Below, piece after piece: positions 1 through 11,552 of a DNA stretch of 64,000 nucleotides; position 1 is the stretch's first letter, and every line of letters begins with the position of its first letter. Location of the stretch: contig NC_080690.1 of the NCBI RefSeq assembly GCF_030445035.2, positions 30,592,796 through 30,656,795 of the forward strand, given 5' to 3'. The translations under genes were made by a program, and so were the position numbers. Source of the stretch: Dasypus novemcinctus (taxonomy: Eukaryota; Chordata; Mammalia; Cingulata; Dasypodidae). The notes beneath the pieces are model-generated. The model saw only the letters and a list, made by a program, of their open reading frames with translations, was not told where the DNA came from and did no database searches.

Positions 1-11
1 GACTGTAGTTA

Positions 12-79
12 TCTTTCTTTTCTTCACTTTTCTTCTTTTCTTCCTTCCTTTATTTATATCTTTCTTTTTTTTTTTTTCT
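12..79. repeat. Pyrimidine-rich (TC/T) low-complexity tract
   Basis: Almost uninterrupted C/T with a 16-base T run near the end. Simple low-complexity DNA; no coding content. Confidence 0.85.
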
Positions 80-2274
80 GTAGCAGACACTGGGCTGACA
101 GAAACAAAAAGCATACCATTCGGTCCTTTTTTTCCACCTTGTGAGTGTTTTCCTCTCCCTTTCTGACATGGAGAAAAGGGGTCAAATAAGGCCAAAGGCA
201 AATTTCTAGATCATGGCCTGAAAGCATAAACAGAGCTGCGTCTTGCTGATCTGTGAAGGGAGAGGGATTTTTCAGAGCCTTTGCAATAGAGCTTTTGACG
301 GTTTATTACTTCTTAGCTGTTGGCGTTCTTAGTGGCACTTTGCTGCTGAGAGTGGACAATCTTGAGAATATTATGAAATCTTTTAGTGTTTGTTTATGGT
401 GCATGGCTGAAAAGTTTGAAACTTTAAATGAAAATAGATCCCTCTGCAGAGGAGGGATAATAGTTAAGAGGGCAAAAATCAATTTTGTTTTAGATAGAGG
501 GAATTATGCACCATCCAACTGTTACTATATTCTGCATTATTTAGAATGTATCTCGCAGGGGCCAGCTTCCAGCTTTCCACGAGGGCATATTGATTTCATG
601 TCCACTTAGCTAGAGACAGAGATGGGACCATAAGGAAATGCAAGTGCTGTTGGTCAAGGGCTTTAAACATATTCTCAAATGCCCAGAGCTAACGAACCTT
701 TTTAAGAGGATGTACAAACAACTGGCTGCACCTCCACTTGGTGTCAGCATACCCAAAATGTGGTAACTCCTCAATCCTGGGTCTAATGTGATATAATGTA
801 AAGTGGATGTAATGAAAAACTACAGCTTAAGCTCTGAGAAATGGTATTTGCTCACAATGAATAGAAACAACATATCTGCTGCAGCCACTGATAACAACTG
901 GAGACATAGGTAGCTAGATCATGGCAAATGTTTTGAAATGTTAGTATGTTAAATATCAAACTAATGTTCCAAAATATGTATATATGATTTCTATATTCTT
1001 ATATCAGATTTCTATATTCTATATCAGATAAACTGCTTATAATTTAATATGAAATTAACTAAATTGATTCATTCATTCCCTTTAAAAAAATACACTTTAG
1101 TCTTTTTAAGTTAAAAATAAATCACATGCATCTCTGACAGACCTAGAGCAGTTAATGGCTGCTGCTAAGGTTTCCACTACAGATGCAAGAAAAAGAAGGT
1201 TCTAGTGCTTTCTGTCTGTTTAGCAGTGACAGATAAGATTGAATGTGGGAATACTGGAAACATGGGGAAGGGGAAATAATATTTGCAACTCAGAAATAAA
1301 CTTTTAAACAGCCACAAAAGGAATATTTTTGAAGTTTTTGAAGTTTTGATTTACATGAGAAGTGTTGAAAGTCTATTTCGCCCATACTCTTGCCTTCTGG
1401 TTGATTCATTCTGGATAAAGCTTTAACACATTTGAAGGGTTAAAAAAAAAAAAAAGAGCACTTGATTAAAAGCAAGCTAGTGGTTCTTCCCTTTGGTCCT
1501 GGAAAAATCATCAAATTTTCAAATTTAAATTTATCTACACATTAGGAAATACAACTATGTTAATATATAAAAAATTGAGCTAATAATAAGAATGACTTTT
1601 CTATCATTTTCATTTTATACATTGCCACATATGAGAATGGTTTTTGCATATTGTATTTTTTTGTATGAACTTTTGTTACTTTGTAAAATATGGAGCTCAT
1701 TATACCTTCAGCTATTTGAGACCATACATGGTACTTCTTTTATAACTGGATTCTTCGAACTTTCATGAAGGTGTTACAGGCCTTACATTCACTAACCACC
1801 TTGAATAAATTTGTATCTTATGAGAAAAAAAAACAATAAACAAAACGAAAAGTTCTGGGACTTTGATAGTTAATGACAAGATGAACAGCTGTTGAGAAAA
1901 AAACGGAAGGAACTATGTCAGGAAGTGTTTGAATTTAGGTTGTGACAGGGTAGGAGAGAAGCTGAATGTAGAAAGAAGTCATAAGATGCTTCTAACAGTT
2001 TAGAGTTAGAAATATAGAGCAATCATTTTGAAGAAGGGATATGACTAATGTATGCTATGAAAGGTTATATATGGCATTATATTAAAATGGCACCAATATT
2101 ACTGGGATATGGTTGGCATTCTAGAAATTTTTTCATGCTTTACATGAAGCATAATTTCTTCTTTGATTTTTGATTTCTTCCCTAAATGTAACATGTAGAA
2201 AACTGAAACAGAGGTGCCTCTCTAATATTAACAGTTCTAATACTGATGTGGCTGATATTACTAATGTTGTGTAT
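80..2274. other. Unassigned AT-rich intergenic/intronic DNA
   Basis: No repeat family recognised by eye. A 118-codon open frame at 253-609 begins with GTG, lacks any recognisable domain and is treated as chance. There is an A-run at 1443-1455 and AT-rich patches around 960-1050. Parts could be old, diverged repeats or conserved non-coding sequence. Confidence 0.5.
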
Positions 2275-2409
2275 TGAATGCTCTCCCTTAACCAGATGCC
2301 ATCTCAGGTTCTATAGATACAAAAATGAATATGCCTTTGTATCAAGAAGCTTGCTGTCTGGAGGAGGAGGCAGGCATGAAGAAAATTATACAATAATCTG
2401 ATATGATTG
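2275..2409 (-). mobile_element. L2 LINE 3' end, antisense (relic)
   Basis: Reads like the reversed L2 3' end: an age-worn 'ttgaatgctc...ttctatagatacaaaaatgaata' type pattern followed by purine-rich 'gtctggaggaggaggcagg'. The DAS SINE lies immediately downstream. Assignment is by visual resemblance to the L2 consensus only. Confidence 0.4.
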
Positions 2410-2425
2410 AAAAGAGGTAGTTGGA

Positions 2426-2830
2426 GGGAAGCAGACTTGGCTCAATGGATAGGGCATCAGCCTACCACATGGGAGATCCGCAGTTCAAACCCCGGGCCTT
2501 CTTGACCCGTGTGGCACTGGCCCATGCGCAGTGCTGATGCATGCAAGGAGTGCCCTGCCACGCAGGGGTGTCCCCCGCGTAGGGAAGCCCCATGCGCAAG
2601 GAGTGCACCCTGTAAGGAGACCTGCCCAGCGTGAAAGAAAGTGCAGCCTATCCAGGAATGGCGCCACACACACAGAGACCTGACACAGCAAGATGATGCA
2701 ACAAAAAGAAACACAGATGCCCGGTGCCACTGGTAAGGATAGAAGCGGTCACAGAAGAACACACAGAGAGCAGACAACTGCAGGGGGGCGGGGTGGGGAG
2801 AAATAAATAAAAAATAAATCTTTAAAAAAA
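2426..2830 (+). mobile_element. DAS-type tRNA-derived SINE (copy 1)
   Basis: Begins gggaagcagacttgg and ends in an A-rich tail (aataaaaaataaatctttaaa). The tRNA-like head has an A box (tggctcaatgg, 2438-2448) and a B box (agttcaaacc, 2482-2491), followed by the GC-rich body found in all four long copies of this window. Flanked by a 16-bp target-site duplication with one mismatch (2410-2425 and 2831-2846, aaaagaggtag/ttgga versus /atgga). The structure matches the armadillo DAS-SINE family, which L1 machinery mobilises. The antisense open frame at 2457-2927 (156 codons) is a by-product of the stop-poor body, not a gene. Confidence 0.93.
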
Positions 2831-2846
2831 AAAAGAGGTAGATGGA

Positions 2847-3855
2847 AATTTCTGCATGTCTGCAAAAGAAGGAGTAGCCAATTGTGGTGCTCTTAACCCT
2901 TAAGCTAATGCTGCTTCCTGCTGCCAAAAAGTGAGAAATGGGAAATATTTATGGAATATCCAGAGACAACAGGATATGAGGGAGGAGCTATAAACTTTGT
3001 CTTTCCTGGTTTGGGGTCTGGTGTAGGGAAAAGAGAAGTATATCCACTGAAAATTAAAGTTTCTTCATTTTGAGGGAATAATAAGGTATTTCCTGGGCAA
3101 AACTATTTTCTTTTCTTCTTCTTCTTTTTTTTTTTTTTTGGTTTAATTTAGAAGCTTGAAATCCATTGCTTTGCTTTCCTTGGTCAGAGTTAGTTTAGGG
3201 AAGGGCATCATCATCACCATCAGCAGCAGCAAACACGATCATTAGGTTTTAAATTGCCCTTACATTCTTGGTGTTTTCCTAATGCAGTTGGATTTAAAGT
3301 CAGTTATTACATTAAAATGGAATGTATTAAGTTTGCTCAAGTTCAGCTCTTGAGTGTTTACATCAGAGAGTTAGATTATACAGTATTTGAACTGGAGCTA
3401 AAATGGACATTTTCTTAGAATAAATAAAGACTAAACTACTTCCCCAAATAAATAAAGTCTAAGAAAACCCCAATCAGCTTTAAGGTCAGAAAATGGATAT
3501 TTGATGTTCTATGCAAAATATATTACTACACGTAGCAGCTCTAATGGCCCAGGCCATAGTTACAGCACATGCACATCACCCAATGATAAAATTTGGTGCC
3601 TAATTCTATCAGCTTGAAGTCCTTGGAAATGCTCAGGGCCAGTGAATATTCAGTAACATGGATGTAAGGGTTATTTAAAATGGACACAAGGTGCCTTCTT
3701 GTTATACCGATAGCCAGGTACTGTTTTGCCATTTCCTACCTCCTCCAATTTAGATGTTATAGGAACACTTAAAATTTCAGCAAGTATAATTTGTCTTCTT
3801 TAATGTATGGTGTTTAATCTGCATTTGAACAAGTCTACTTGTTTAAATGCAGAAT
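2847..3855. other. Unassigned non-repeat DNA
   Basis: No repeat recognised apart from a pyrimidine tract at about 3106-3139 ending in a long T run. The short antisense open frame 3541-3732 has no recognisable domain. The AT-rich segment 3240-3400 has the look of non-repetitive, possibly conserved sequence. Confidence 0.45.
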
Positions 3856-4027
3856 ACTGGGTTCCACCCTCAGACTCTATAGACCTGGAGATAGGTCCCA
3901 GGCAGAGATGTTCCATGAATGACATCCCCTAATTAAGTTCCATGCATTCCTAGCTGGGAATTTACACTTCAATAAGCACCTCCAGGTGAGTCTAGTATAG
4001 GTTAGCCATGGACTATACTTTGAGAAA
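3856..4027 (-). mobile_element. MER5A-like non-autonomous hAT (Charlie) DNA transposon, antisense
   Basis: Order of motifs matches MER5A: 'ttccaccctcagactct', 'agacctgga', 'aatttacacttcaataagc', 'ctccaggtgagtctagt', and the end 'actatactttgagaaata'. It is a reverse-orientation relative of the element at 19862-20012. It has no coding capacity. Confidence 0.72.
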
Positions 4028-4044
4028 TATATTATGGAGAAAAG

Positions 4045-4268
4045 AATAATAGTTTTACAGTCAGAATGATCTGGATTGGAATGCCCAGCTCTGCTTATCA
4101 AGAACTCCAGCACTTTGGGTAAGTTTCTTAACCTCAAGACTCAGTCTCCTCCTTTGTAAAGTAGGAATAAGAATATTTACTTAACAGGACTGTTTTGAGT
4201 ATGAAAGTTCATATATGTTCATCACCAATATTGTTTTTGTGCATGGTAAATATAAAATATTGCTTGTT
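4045..4268 (+). mobile_element. MIR SINE, sense (relic)
   Basis: Carries the MIR core order: 'gggtaagtttcttaacctc', then 'tcctcctttgtaaagtagg', then a degraded 'atttacttaacagg' and 'gttttgagtatgaaag'. It is old and diverged. The DAS SINE copy 2 is inserted at its 3' end. Confidence 0.75.
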
Positions 4269-4281
4269 AAAAGCTCTTTTG

Positions 4282-4716
4282 GGAAGCGGACTTGGCCCAG
4301 TGGATAGGACGTCCGTCTACCACATGGGAGATCCGTGGTTCAAACCCCAGATCTCCTTGACCCGTGTGGAGCTGGCCCATGCACAGTGCTGATGTGTGCA
4401 AGGAGTGCCGTGCCACAGAGGGGTGCCCCCGTGTAGGGAAGCCCCACGCGCAAGGAGTGTGCCCCATAAGGAGAGCCGCCCAGTGGGAAAGAAAGTTTAG
4501 CCTGCCCAAGAATGACACCACACACACGGAGAGCTAATGCAGCAAGATGACACAACAAAAGGAGACACAGATTCCCATGCCGCTGACAACAACAGAAGCG
4601 GACAAAAGAAGAACACGCAGCAAATGGACACAGACAACAGACAGACAATAGGGGCGGAGGGTGGGGGGAAGGGGAGAGAAACAAATAAAAAAATAAATCT
4701 TTAAAAAAATAAAAAA
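4282..4716 (+). mobile_element. DAS-type tRNA-derived SINE (copy 2)
   Basis: A box tggcccagtgg (4293-4303) and B box ggttcaaacc (4337-4346) are both perfect for the Pol III internal promoter. The GC-rich body is followed by an A-rich tail at about 4680-4716. Flanked by an exact 14-bp target-site duplication, taaaagctcttttg (4268-4281 and 4717-4730). The perfect duplication and intact boxes suggest a fairly young insertion. Antisense open frames 4267-4527, 4340-4684 and 4534-4779 arise from the SINE body and A-rich tail, not from genes. Confidence 0.95.
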
Positions 4717-4730
4717 TAAAAGCTCTTTTG

Positions 4731-5115
4731 TTGTTATGTTAAAAAGATGAAAAACGAGGATGTTGACCAAAAAAGCCAAAATCTACAGTACTTAATAACA
4801 CACTTACTTATCCAAAACAAAAGAATATGTCCCTCACTTCTCCATCTCTACTGACACAGCACACATACATACACAAACTTCTAAAAAGTGTTTTGATTTC
4901 TAACAGACCATGGATTCCTTACTTCTTTGAAATAAGGAAACCTTTCTAACAAGTCCAAATCCAAATTCTATGAACATCCATATGATATTAGATATAATTT
5001 AGCATTCACTGATTGATAAGTGTTAATATGTGTGGACTATTAGATCTCTTTTGTAATTCAATTCCCACCTTGATTTGGGCAACTCCTATACTTCCCATCC
5101 CCCAAAAAAGGAGTC
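4731..5115. other. Unassigned AT-rich DNA
   Basis: No repeat or gene recognised between the DAS SINE and the MaLR LTR. There is a short ACACATACATACACA stretch at about 4860-4875. Confidence 0.5.
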
Positions 5116-5575
5116 TGTGGTAATTTGGAACTGTATATACCCCAGAAAAATCTGTTCCTAAATCTAATCCATTCTTGTAGGTGTGAATCTACTGTAAGTG
5201 GGACCTTTTAATGAAGGTACTTCAGTTGAGTGGTGACCCACCTCAATTAGGATGTTCCTAATTCATTTACTGTAATCCTTTATAAGAGAATGAAATTCAG
5301 ACAAAGAGAAAGAAAGCCACAGGAACCAGAAGCTAAAAAGAACCTGGAAGACAAGGAAGAGACCAGGAGAAGCTGCCAGGTGTCTTGCCAAGTGACAGAG
5401 GAGCCTAAGATCACTAGCCCAGAACACCACACAGTCTTCAGGGGAAAAGCATTGCCTTGATGATGGCTTGATTTGGACATTTTCCCAGCCTCGAAACCAT
5501 GGGTGAATAAATTCCTATTGTGTAAGTCAAACCAATTTATGGTATTTGCTTTAGTAGTCTAGGATACTAAAATAG
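5116..5575 (+). mobile_element. MaLR-type LTR (sense), with a stub of internal sequence to about 5640
   Basis: Has the usual layout of a mammalian MaLR/MLT-like LTR: 'accccagaaaaatctgttcc' near the 5' end, 'ctttataagagaatgaaatt' as the TATA-containing promoter region, 'gccttgatgatggcttgatt', 'gaataaattcctattg' (polyadenylation signal), and the end 'tagtctaggatactaaaata'. Directly after it comes 'tttttggaatcaggagaatg', which resembles the start of MaLR internal sequence, so this is likely the remains of a 5' LTR, not a solo LTR. The ends are worn and no target-site duplication is clear. Confidence 0.82.
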
Positions 5576-5640
5576 ATTTTTGGAATCAGGAGAATGGGGA
5601 CTGCTATTGCAAATATCAAAAATGTGGGTTTACATAAGTC

Positions 5641-6179
5641 TTAAATTTTTCCAAGTACCCAAAGAGCAAAGCTGAGTTCCTTATGGTAGAACAAAATTTA
5701 CATCACTAAAACCCAACCTCCAACTGCCTCCTACTTTCTCCTGCATCTAATGTTACCCTATGGTTACATACTAGCATGTCCAGATGGACACATTGCAACT
5801 GTGCCTTCATTTTTGGCTTTTCAAATAAGCCATGACATTCCACACTTCCAAGACTTTGGGCACAGGGTTTCCTGGGCCAAGAATGGCATTTCATATCTAA
5901 ATATGATCTTCACTCCTCTAGTAATCCTCCTTTCACTTCACTAGACTTTCAGGGTTAATCATGTGGTCCTCTGTGCCAAGTCTGCACTAAATATATATTT
6001 TTATTGTTCCATTAAACTGAGTTTCTATCTCTCTTACTTAGAGCTGATTTCATGGGCCTGTAACCAGTGCAGATACACAGCACTCTACCCCTTGCTCAAG
6101 GACTTCTGCTTGGGTATTGATATTCTGCAGTTACTATCTCGAAATATTTAATAATTTTATCTATGCTTTTGCACTTTGC
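5641..6179 (+). mobile_element. Possible old L2-like relic and unassigned DNA
   Basis: Several stretches (for example 'gccatgacattccacacttc', 'cctctagtaatcctcc') resemble worn L2 sequence, and 6090-6180 resembles an ancient mammalian interspersed repeat ('actatctcgaaatatttaat'). Both are weak visual matches. Confidence 0.25.
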
Positions 6180-6780
6180 AAGATAGATTCATGGAACATG
6201 AGGAAGAGCTGAGAACCTTGGCTCACAGGTTGTTGCCTTGCTATATAGCCTGCCACAATCTCCCAGGAACACATCTTCATTGTCCACTCTCTCACCAAGT
6301 CCCTGGCTTCCCAGTCCAGCCCAGCCTTCCTCTCCCCAAGCCCCACAGCCCCTAGAGGAGGGGCATGGCGGTGGGATGGCAACATCCCAGAACATCCAGC
6401 AGGGAGGGAGATACCTCTTGGTGGTGGGAGTGGCTCTCCAACTCCTATCCAGCTACCAAGAGCTTCCTGGAACAGAGGTTTCAAGTACCTTGGAGGTTGC
6501 CCCTTTGCCCTATGTTGAGGTGGTGGGTTCATGGAAAAGGAAGATGCCTAGTTCTATTTCCCCAGACCTGTACCTGGCTATGATGCAGTGAATTATTCCA
6601 GCAGCTGGAAGGGGACGCAACCCCAGGTTGCCTGAGAGTGTCTGCATTGTCTCATGAGTATCCCCATGTGCTTGAACACTCTCTCTCCTGACTCTTGCCT
6701 AGGAGAGACCTCTCTTCCTCATTCCAGTCTCTCTGAGACTTTCTTGTTTTATCTCTCTGACCAAGTGAGGCACCCTCCAA
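6180..6780. other. GC-richer block of unknown origin, open on both strands
   Basis: Clearly richer in C/G than its AT-rich surroundings, with pyrimidine-rich segments (about 6270-6355) and purine-rich ones. Open frames exist on both strands over the same DNA: 117 codons on + (6238-6591) and 123 codons on - (6161-6532). They are proline/serine-rich and have no recognisable domain. It could be a processed pseudogene fragment, an unrecognised LTR or a degraded repeat. Nothing in the sequence shows it to be a working gene. Confidence 0.35.
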
Positions 6781-7790
6781 GGTAGATCCACAAAACTAGA
6801 ATTGTATAATTTCAGTGATATCACATAAGAGTTTAATTCCCTAGATATTTACATTTAAAATTGGCTTTGCACAATATAAAAAAGAATGGTAAAATCTATG
6901 CTAATAATTTAAGATTCTAATTTTTCATTACTTAAAATGGCATTCAATAGCAAATTTTAAAAAAGAAAAGTAAACAAACACATTATAAATCAAGACAGAT
7001 TGACCATGGAAGAAAGAAAAAAAGATCTTTGTGTGGACCTTTATATTTTGCTATCCTGTATCCAGCATAAAATGTGGCCTTTATCAAGTATTCAGTAATG
7101 TCATTTAAGATAGTTTGTATTAATATAATTTGACTTATGTCATATATACATATATTTATGTGAAACCTGAATGGCAACATATTTATGTTTATATATTTTA
7201 TCATATAAATAAATGTAAATATATACTGTGACATATACAATAGAAAGGTAAAAAAAAATTAGAAAACTAATTTTCCTACTATTTTGTGCTTTCAGTTGTC
7301 ATTTTGTATTGAGACTACTGCTTCTGTCTCTTTGAATTTAAAAGATCATTAATCCAAATAGTGAATTGACCAATACCATATTATACAGACTATAAAAAGT
7401 AACTTAATATCAGGTAAGTAGATTCATTGCACTATAAGCTTTCAAGACATACCTTGTGTAAGCACATTTCTATGAGAAATGAATCATGTTTACACTAAAC
7501 AGAACCCAGTATGAAAGTCTTAGAGTAACTTTTCCTCATTATTTATACTTCAATTCATTGTGAGAGCTAAAATGGCTATGAATACTATTACAAATTTTTG
7601 TTGGTCTACGTTCCAATTGTTTACTTTTTTTTTCTACACCTGTAGCTAAATGTAGACACAACAGAATTTGTTATAAGCAGATGTCTTCTAATGTGAATTT
7701 TTCCAGAACGTTAGATTATATGTAGCATATTTTCTCTGAAAGCAACACTTACATTATTTAAAAAGTAAGAATAAGGTTAATGGTATATGT
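6781..7790. other. Unassigned strongly AT-rich DNA
   Basis: No repeat family recognised. 7080-7240 is a TA/AT-rich stretch (tatatacatatatttatg). The antisense open frame 6983-7240 is a composition artefact. Confidence 0.5.
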
Positions 7791-8256
7791 GCATAGACAC
7801 ACAGACTTACAGAAATAGACACACTACACGTAGTCACCCACACACACCAACACAAAGTCACACAGACACACATACATAAAAGCACATATATACACAAAGA
7901 AGCACAGTTGCCTACACAGGTACATATACACAGGGACACAAATCCAAAAAAAAAACTTGCCTTCAAACACAAAAACACACTTAAATACAGACATATATAC
8001 ATGTATACACACACACATTGATGCATCACATACATACAGAAAGGCACACAGATCTACACGTACATATTCAGTTACTTTTCCACACAGACACATATCCATG
8101 CAGAGATACTCTGCTCATATACACAAACTCATGTGCATATACAAACACACAGGAATGTATACACATACTCACAGGCACACACACATATATGCAGACAGAA
8201 ATTCATGCATATAGGCACACAGACATACAGACACTTATACACACACACTACCTATA
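7791..8256. repeat. Long imperfect CA/CATA-rich repeat tract
   Basis: About 465 bases of interrupted ACAC, ACAT and CACAGA units. The imperfection suggests an old, decayed microsatellite cluster. Open frames on both strands (7754-8099 on -, 7957-8296 on +) are low-complexity Thr/His/Tyr or Cys/Val/Met strings read from the repeat and are not genes. Confidence 0.9.
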
Positions 8257-8309
8257 CAAGAAAGCTACTACCCTACCCCCATCCTCTGACAATTAAGTGA
8301 ACTTCAGTT

Positions 8310-8385
8310 AAGCATTGAATAAATGTTTCCTGAGCATATACTATGCATCAGGACCTACCTAAATGTCACAGTCCACATGAAGCAT
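8310..8385 (-). mobile_element. L2 LINE 3' tip, antisense
   Basis: 'cattgaataaatgtttcctg' then 'agcatatactatgcatcagg' is the reversed L2 3' end pattern (attgagcacctactatgtgccagg). Confidence 0.55.
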
Positions 8386-9350
8386 GCAGCATATTGACAT
8401 GGATGAATATATGAGCCTTTGCTTCATTTTCCTAATATACTGTAAATTTACTGCAGAATTGTGAAAGCACCATGATGTTATAGGAGTTCAGAGGAGATAA
8501 TGATAAAAATTATAATTAATAAAATAAAAGTAGTGTATTTCCTATTTAAACCTTAGAAGCTAAAAATCATTCTAGAAGATTCTCTGCTTGATTATTCATC
8601 CTTAACTTTTATGTAGAAGATCTAGCAGTAAAAGTACTTCTTTTTCATGCTTTCCTTACAAGAAGCTTTGCCAACCTGTCTTTTACACAACACTCACTCA
8701 CACATACCACTCTTTTTTTTCAGTACCCATTGGATTCTCATTCAACCAATCTTAATTAAGTAGTAACTAAGTTCCAGACATTTCTTTACTTTTGAAGTTG
8801 TCCTGACCATTAAATGAGAAAGAATATGTATGCACTATCATGCTGGTATAATGGGTGGGAAAGCCAAAGCTCAAAGATATTATATCTGTAGTATCTTCTT
8901 CCTACCTGCCCAAGCTAATCACTTCTCTTCATAATTTATCCTCAGTCCCTCCTCTTTCCCCTACTTACACACACACACATACACACATACTGTATCCACC
9001 TACAGTTCTAACTGTATCATAGAGACTTAGAGAGCATAAAGCAAACTGCAAAATGCTCTTTCTTCTGTTTTAAGTTTTTGACACCTGTAAATCTCCCACT
9101 CATGTCAAGCCTCAACCAAAATACTTAAAATGCTTTCTCTTTTGTGAAGAGCTCTGTGGCTCACGCAGGCAAGTTTTGGCTCTTTAGCTCCCAGTGATAT
9201 TTCTCTATTATAATTTTGCCTGTCATGCAAACTTCTTTTCTTCTATAAATTCTTTGTGACCATTATTGTTCTTCCTAGTAGAATGCAAGCATTTTGAAAT
9301 CAAAGACATATCATGGGATGTACTTAATATGTATAGTATATGGAAGTTCC
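8386..9350. other. Mostly unassigned; possible worn L2 (sense) in 8880-9335
   Basis: 8386-8870 shows no recognised repeat. 8880-9335 holds phrases resembling the L2 3' region, such as 'cctagtagaatgcaagcatt', and a short ACACACACATACACACATAC tract at about 8968-8990. Weak support. Confidence 0.35.
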
Positions 9351-9351
9351 T

Positions 9352-10180
9352 GGAAGATGACATTGGAGTAGGGAGGCAGGGCTCAGCTCTCTCACAAAAA
9401 ACAAAGGATAAAGGACCAAAAGCTACCCAAGGCACCTGATTTTGGGGTCAGCAGACCAGGACAGTGCTGCACAACCCCCAAGAGGGTGAGGGACAGAGAG
9501 ATGGAGAATTGAATCTACAACAATGAGTTACTAAATCCCTGTGGCAGCCAGTAATGCACCCATTCCCCACTTTCAAGGTGTGCAGCCTGAATAAAACCCA
9601 TGGCTGACTGAGAGGGGAATGAACATCTTCTTCCCTGGTAAAAGGGAGGGCACAGCAGAAGGAGGAGAGCTGTTTCTCTTCAGTGAATTTAGCCAGCAGA
9701 GCCTGCTTTGAATCTCTGTTCTGCCAAATCAGAAACACAAGCAAGCAAAGGTTGAAAGAAACACCTTCATGGTAAATTGGTCAACAAGTGCCATCTGCTG
9801 GCTGGCCAGTAAACTACAAGAGAAAAAAATACATTCAGGTATTTGTTAACCTGAAATCTGGGAGAAAATCTGCACCTCATTAGGGAATGCTTGGCCCAAT
9901 TTTGATAACTTAATCTGGGCTATTTTAAAGACTCAGAATAAGTTGAATGAAAAACCAAATAAGAGCCAAGAAAAAAAAAATACTAGGTGAGAGAGAAATT
10001 GGCTATCAGAGTAAATTCACCAAGATAATCAGATGCTTAATAATGAGCAAAAAATTACAAGTTGTACGAAGAAACAGAAAAAGATGACCCAGTTAAAGGA
10101 ATAAACCAAATATCCTGAAGATACATAGAATTTAAGACAACTAATCAATTATAATCACACAACTTTACTAAATCAATTCA
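9352..10180 (+). mobile_element. L1 LINE 5' UTR (first copy)
   Basis: Starts 'tggaagatgacattggag', like a mammalian L1 5' end, and runs through a purine-rich leader into the ORF1 relic. The segment 9431-9770 is repeated in diverged form at 10862-11195 (shared: 'gaccagga(c/g)agtgctgcac', 'aaaacccatggct', 'tgagaggggaatgaac' versus 'tgagaggggcaggact'). The two are therefore copies of the same L1 5' UTR. Confidence 0.72.
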
Positions 10181-10853
10181 AAGAATTGAAGGAAAATGTG
10201 ACTAAAGAGATAAAGCATAGTAGGAAGATACTGGGTAAGCATAAGGAACAATTTGAAAGTCTCCAAAGGAAAGTAACAGAGCTTATGGGAATGAAAGTCA
10301 AGATGATTTTCATCTTGATTAAAAAGATTTTAGGGACACATCATAATAGCAGATCTGAATTCATGGAGGACAGAATTAGTGATACTGAGGAAAGAACATC
10401 TGAACTTGAATAAACAGGAGATGAGAAAAAGAATGATGAAAAGTACAACAGGGTCTCAGTAAATTGAATGACAATGCAAAATGTAAAAACATACTTGTTA
10501 TCATTGACCAGATGGGGAAGAGAACAGAAAAGAGGCAGAAAGAATATTTGAGAAACTAATGACTGAGAACTTCCTTGTGAAAGACATAACCAAGAAGGAC
10601 AACACACCCCAAGCAAAATAAATCTGAATAGACCTACTTCAAGACAGCTATTAATACTATTCAGAGTGACAAATATAAAAGATAAAGACAGGATTCTGAA
10701 AGTAGCAAGAGAAAACAAAAGTATCACATACAAGGGAACCTCAATGACATTAAGTGCCAAGCTCTCATCAGAAACCATAGTGTCTAAAAGCACTGAACGA
10801 GAAAAACTACCAGCCAAGAATTCTGTATCTGGCAAAGCTGTCCTTCAGAAATG
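10180..10853 (+). pseudogene. L1 ORF1 relic (RNA-binding protein of the L1 retrotransposon)
   Basis: The first open part (10186-10413, 75 codons) is a charged, coiled-coil-like stretch including EFMEDRISDTEERTSELE, the kind of heptad region found in the N-terminal half of L1 ORF1p, which forms trimers. A later open part (10666-10854) reads ILKVARENKSITYKGTSMTL, matching the conserved C-terminal domain of ORF1p. Between them are stop codons and frame shifts, so no full-length protein can be made. ORF1p normally coats L1 RNA in the cytoplasm. A HAL1 (ORF1-only L1 derivative) origin is possible, since no ORF2 follows directly. Confidence 0.78.
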
Positions 10854-10861
10854 AGGGTAAC

Positions 10862-11552
10862 AGCTGCTTTGGGGATCTCCAGACCAGGAGAGTGCTGCAC
10901 AACATTGAGGAGGTAGAGGGGCAGAGAGACAAAGCAACAAAACAAAAAATATGAGTTACTTGGCTCTACTGCTGGGAACCATACACATCCTCCACCCTCA
11001 AGGCAAATAGGGTAAAACCCATGGCTCCATGCTGCCAACTGAGAGGGGCAGGACTATCCTCCTACCTGGGTGGATTAAGGAACTGGAGGAGGGTGGAGAA
11101 TGGTGTTTCTTCAGAGAGTATTGTCAGCTGAGCCAACTTTGAATTTCAGATGTAGCTAGCACAGCAAGTGGAGATTGTGAGTGACCCTTCTGTGAGGGAG
11201 CTGAAGGGCAAATAAGTGAGGAACAGGCACCTAGCAAACTCAGAGGGAGAGAAGTGTAAGGGGGAGGGGAGACAAGGTGGGCAGAACAGGGGAAAAAAGA
11301 TCCCAGTCAGGACTCAAACAGTCCCAGGGAGAAGGAGGAGAGGGTCAGATCAGACAGGTTCTAACTGCCATCTGCCCTGGGAAAGGGAGGAACTACATTA
11401 GAGAGGGGGAAAGCTAACAGAAGGCTAACAGCCCTGGAAAGAAGGAAGGTAAGGGAGCTAGGCCCCAAACTGTTAGAAAACCAACTTATTTGAGGGGATA
11501 GAGGGAGGGGAGAGATAGATTAACTTTCAAAAGTTTACTAAACCTGTGGAAT
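10862..11552 (+). mobile_element. L1 LINE 5' UTR (second copy)
   Basis: Repeats the first copy from its 'ttggggatctccagacc' region onward, directly after the end of the ORF1 relic. It continues into a purine-rich segment (about 11220-11520, gagagggagagaagtg-like). It lacks roughly the first 90 bases present in the copy at 9352. Either a separate insertion or the product of recombination between L1s. Confidence 0.68.

Noticed and set aside
253..609. 118-codon open frame near the window start
   Set aside because: GTG start, no recognised domain and no supporting context; chance in AT-rich DNA.
2438..2491. tRNA-gene-like A and B boxes (also at 4293, 13781, 16373, 30646)
   Set aside because: No full cloverleaf; each is the head of a SINE with tail and target duplication, not a tRNA gene.
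2457..2927. 156-codon antisense open frame
   Set aside because: Lies in DAS SINE copy 1 and its tail; equivalent frames occur in the other copies.
4267..4779. Three overlapping antisense open frames
   Set aside because: All fall in DAS SINE copy 2; no domain, mutually overlapping.
7754..8296. Several 85-97-codon open frames on both strands
   Set aside because: Low-complexity peptides (Thr/His/Tyr or Cys/Val/Met) read from the CA-rich repeat; frames exist on both strands at once.
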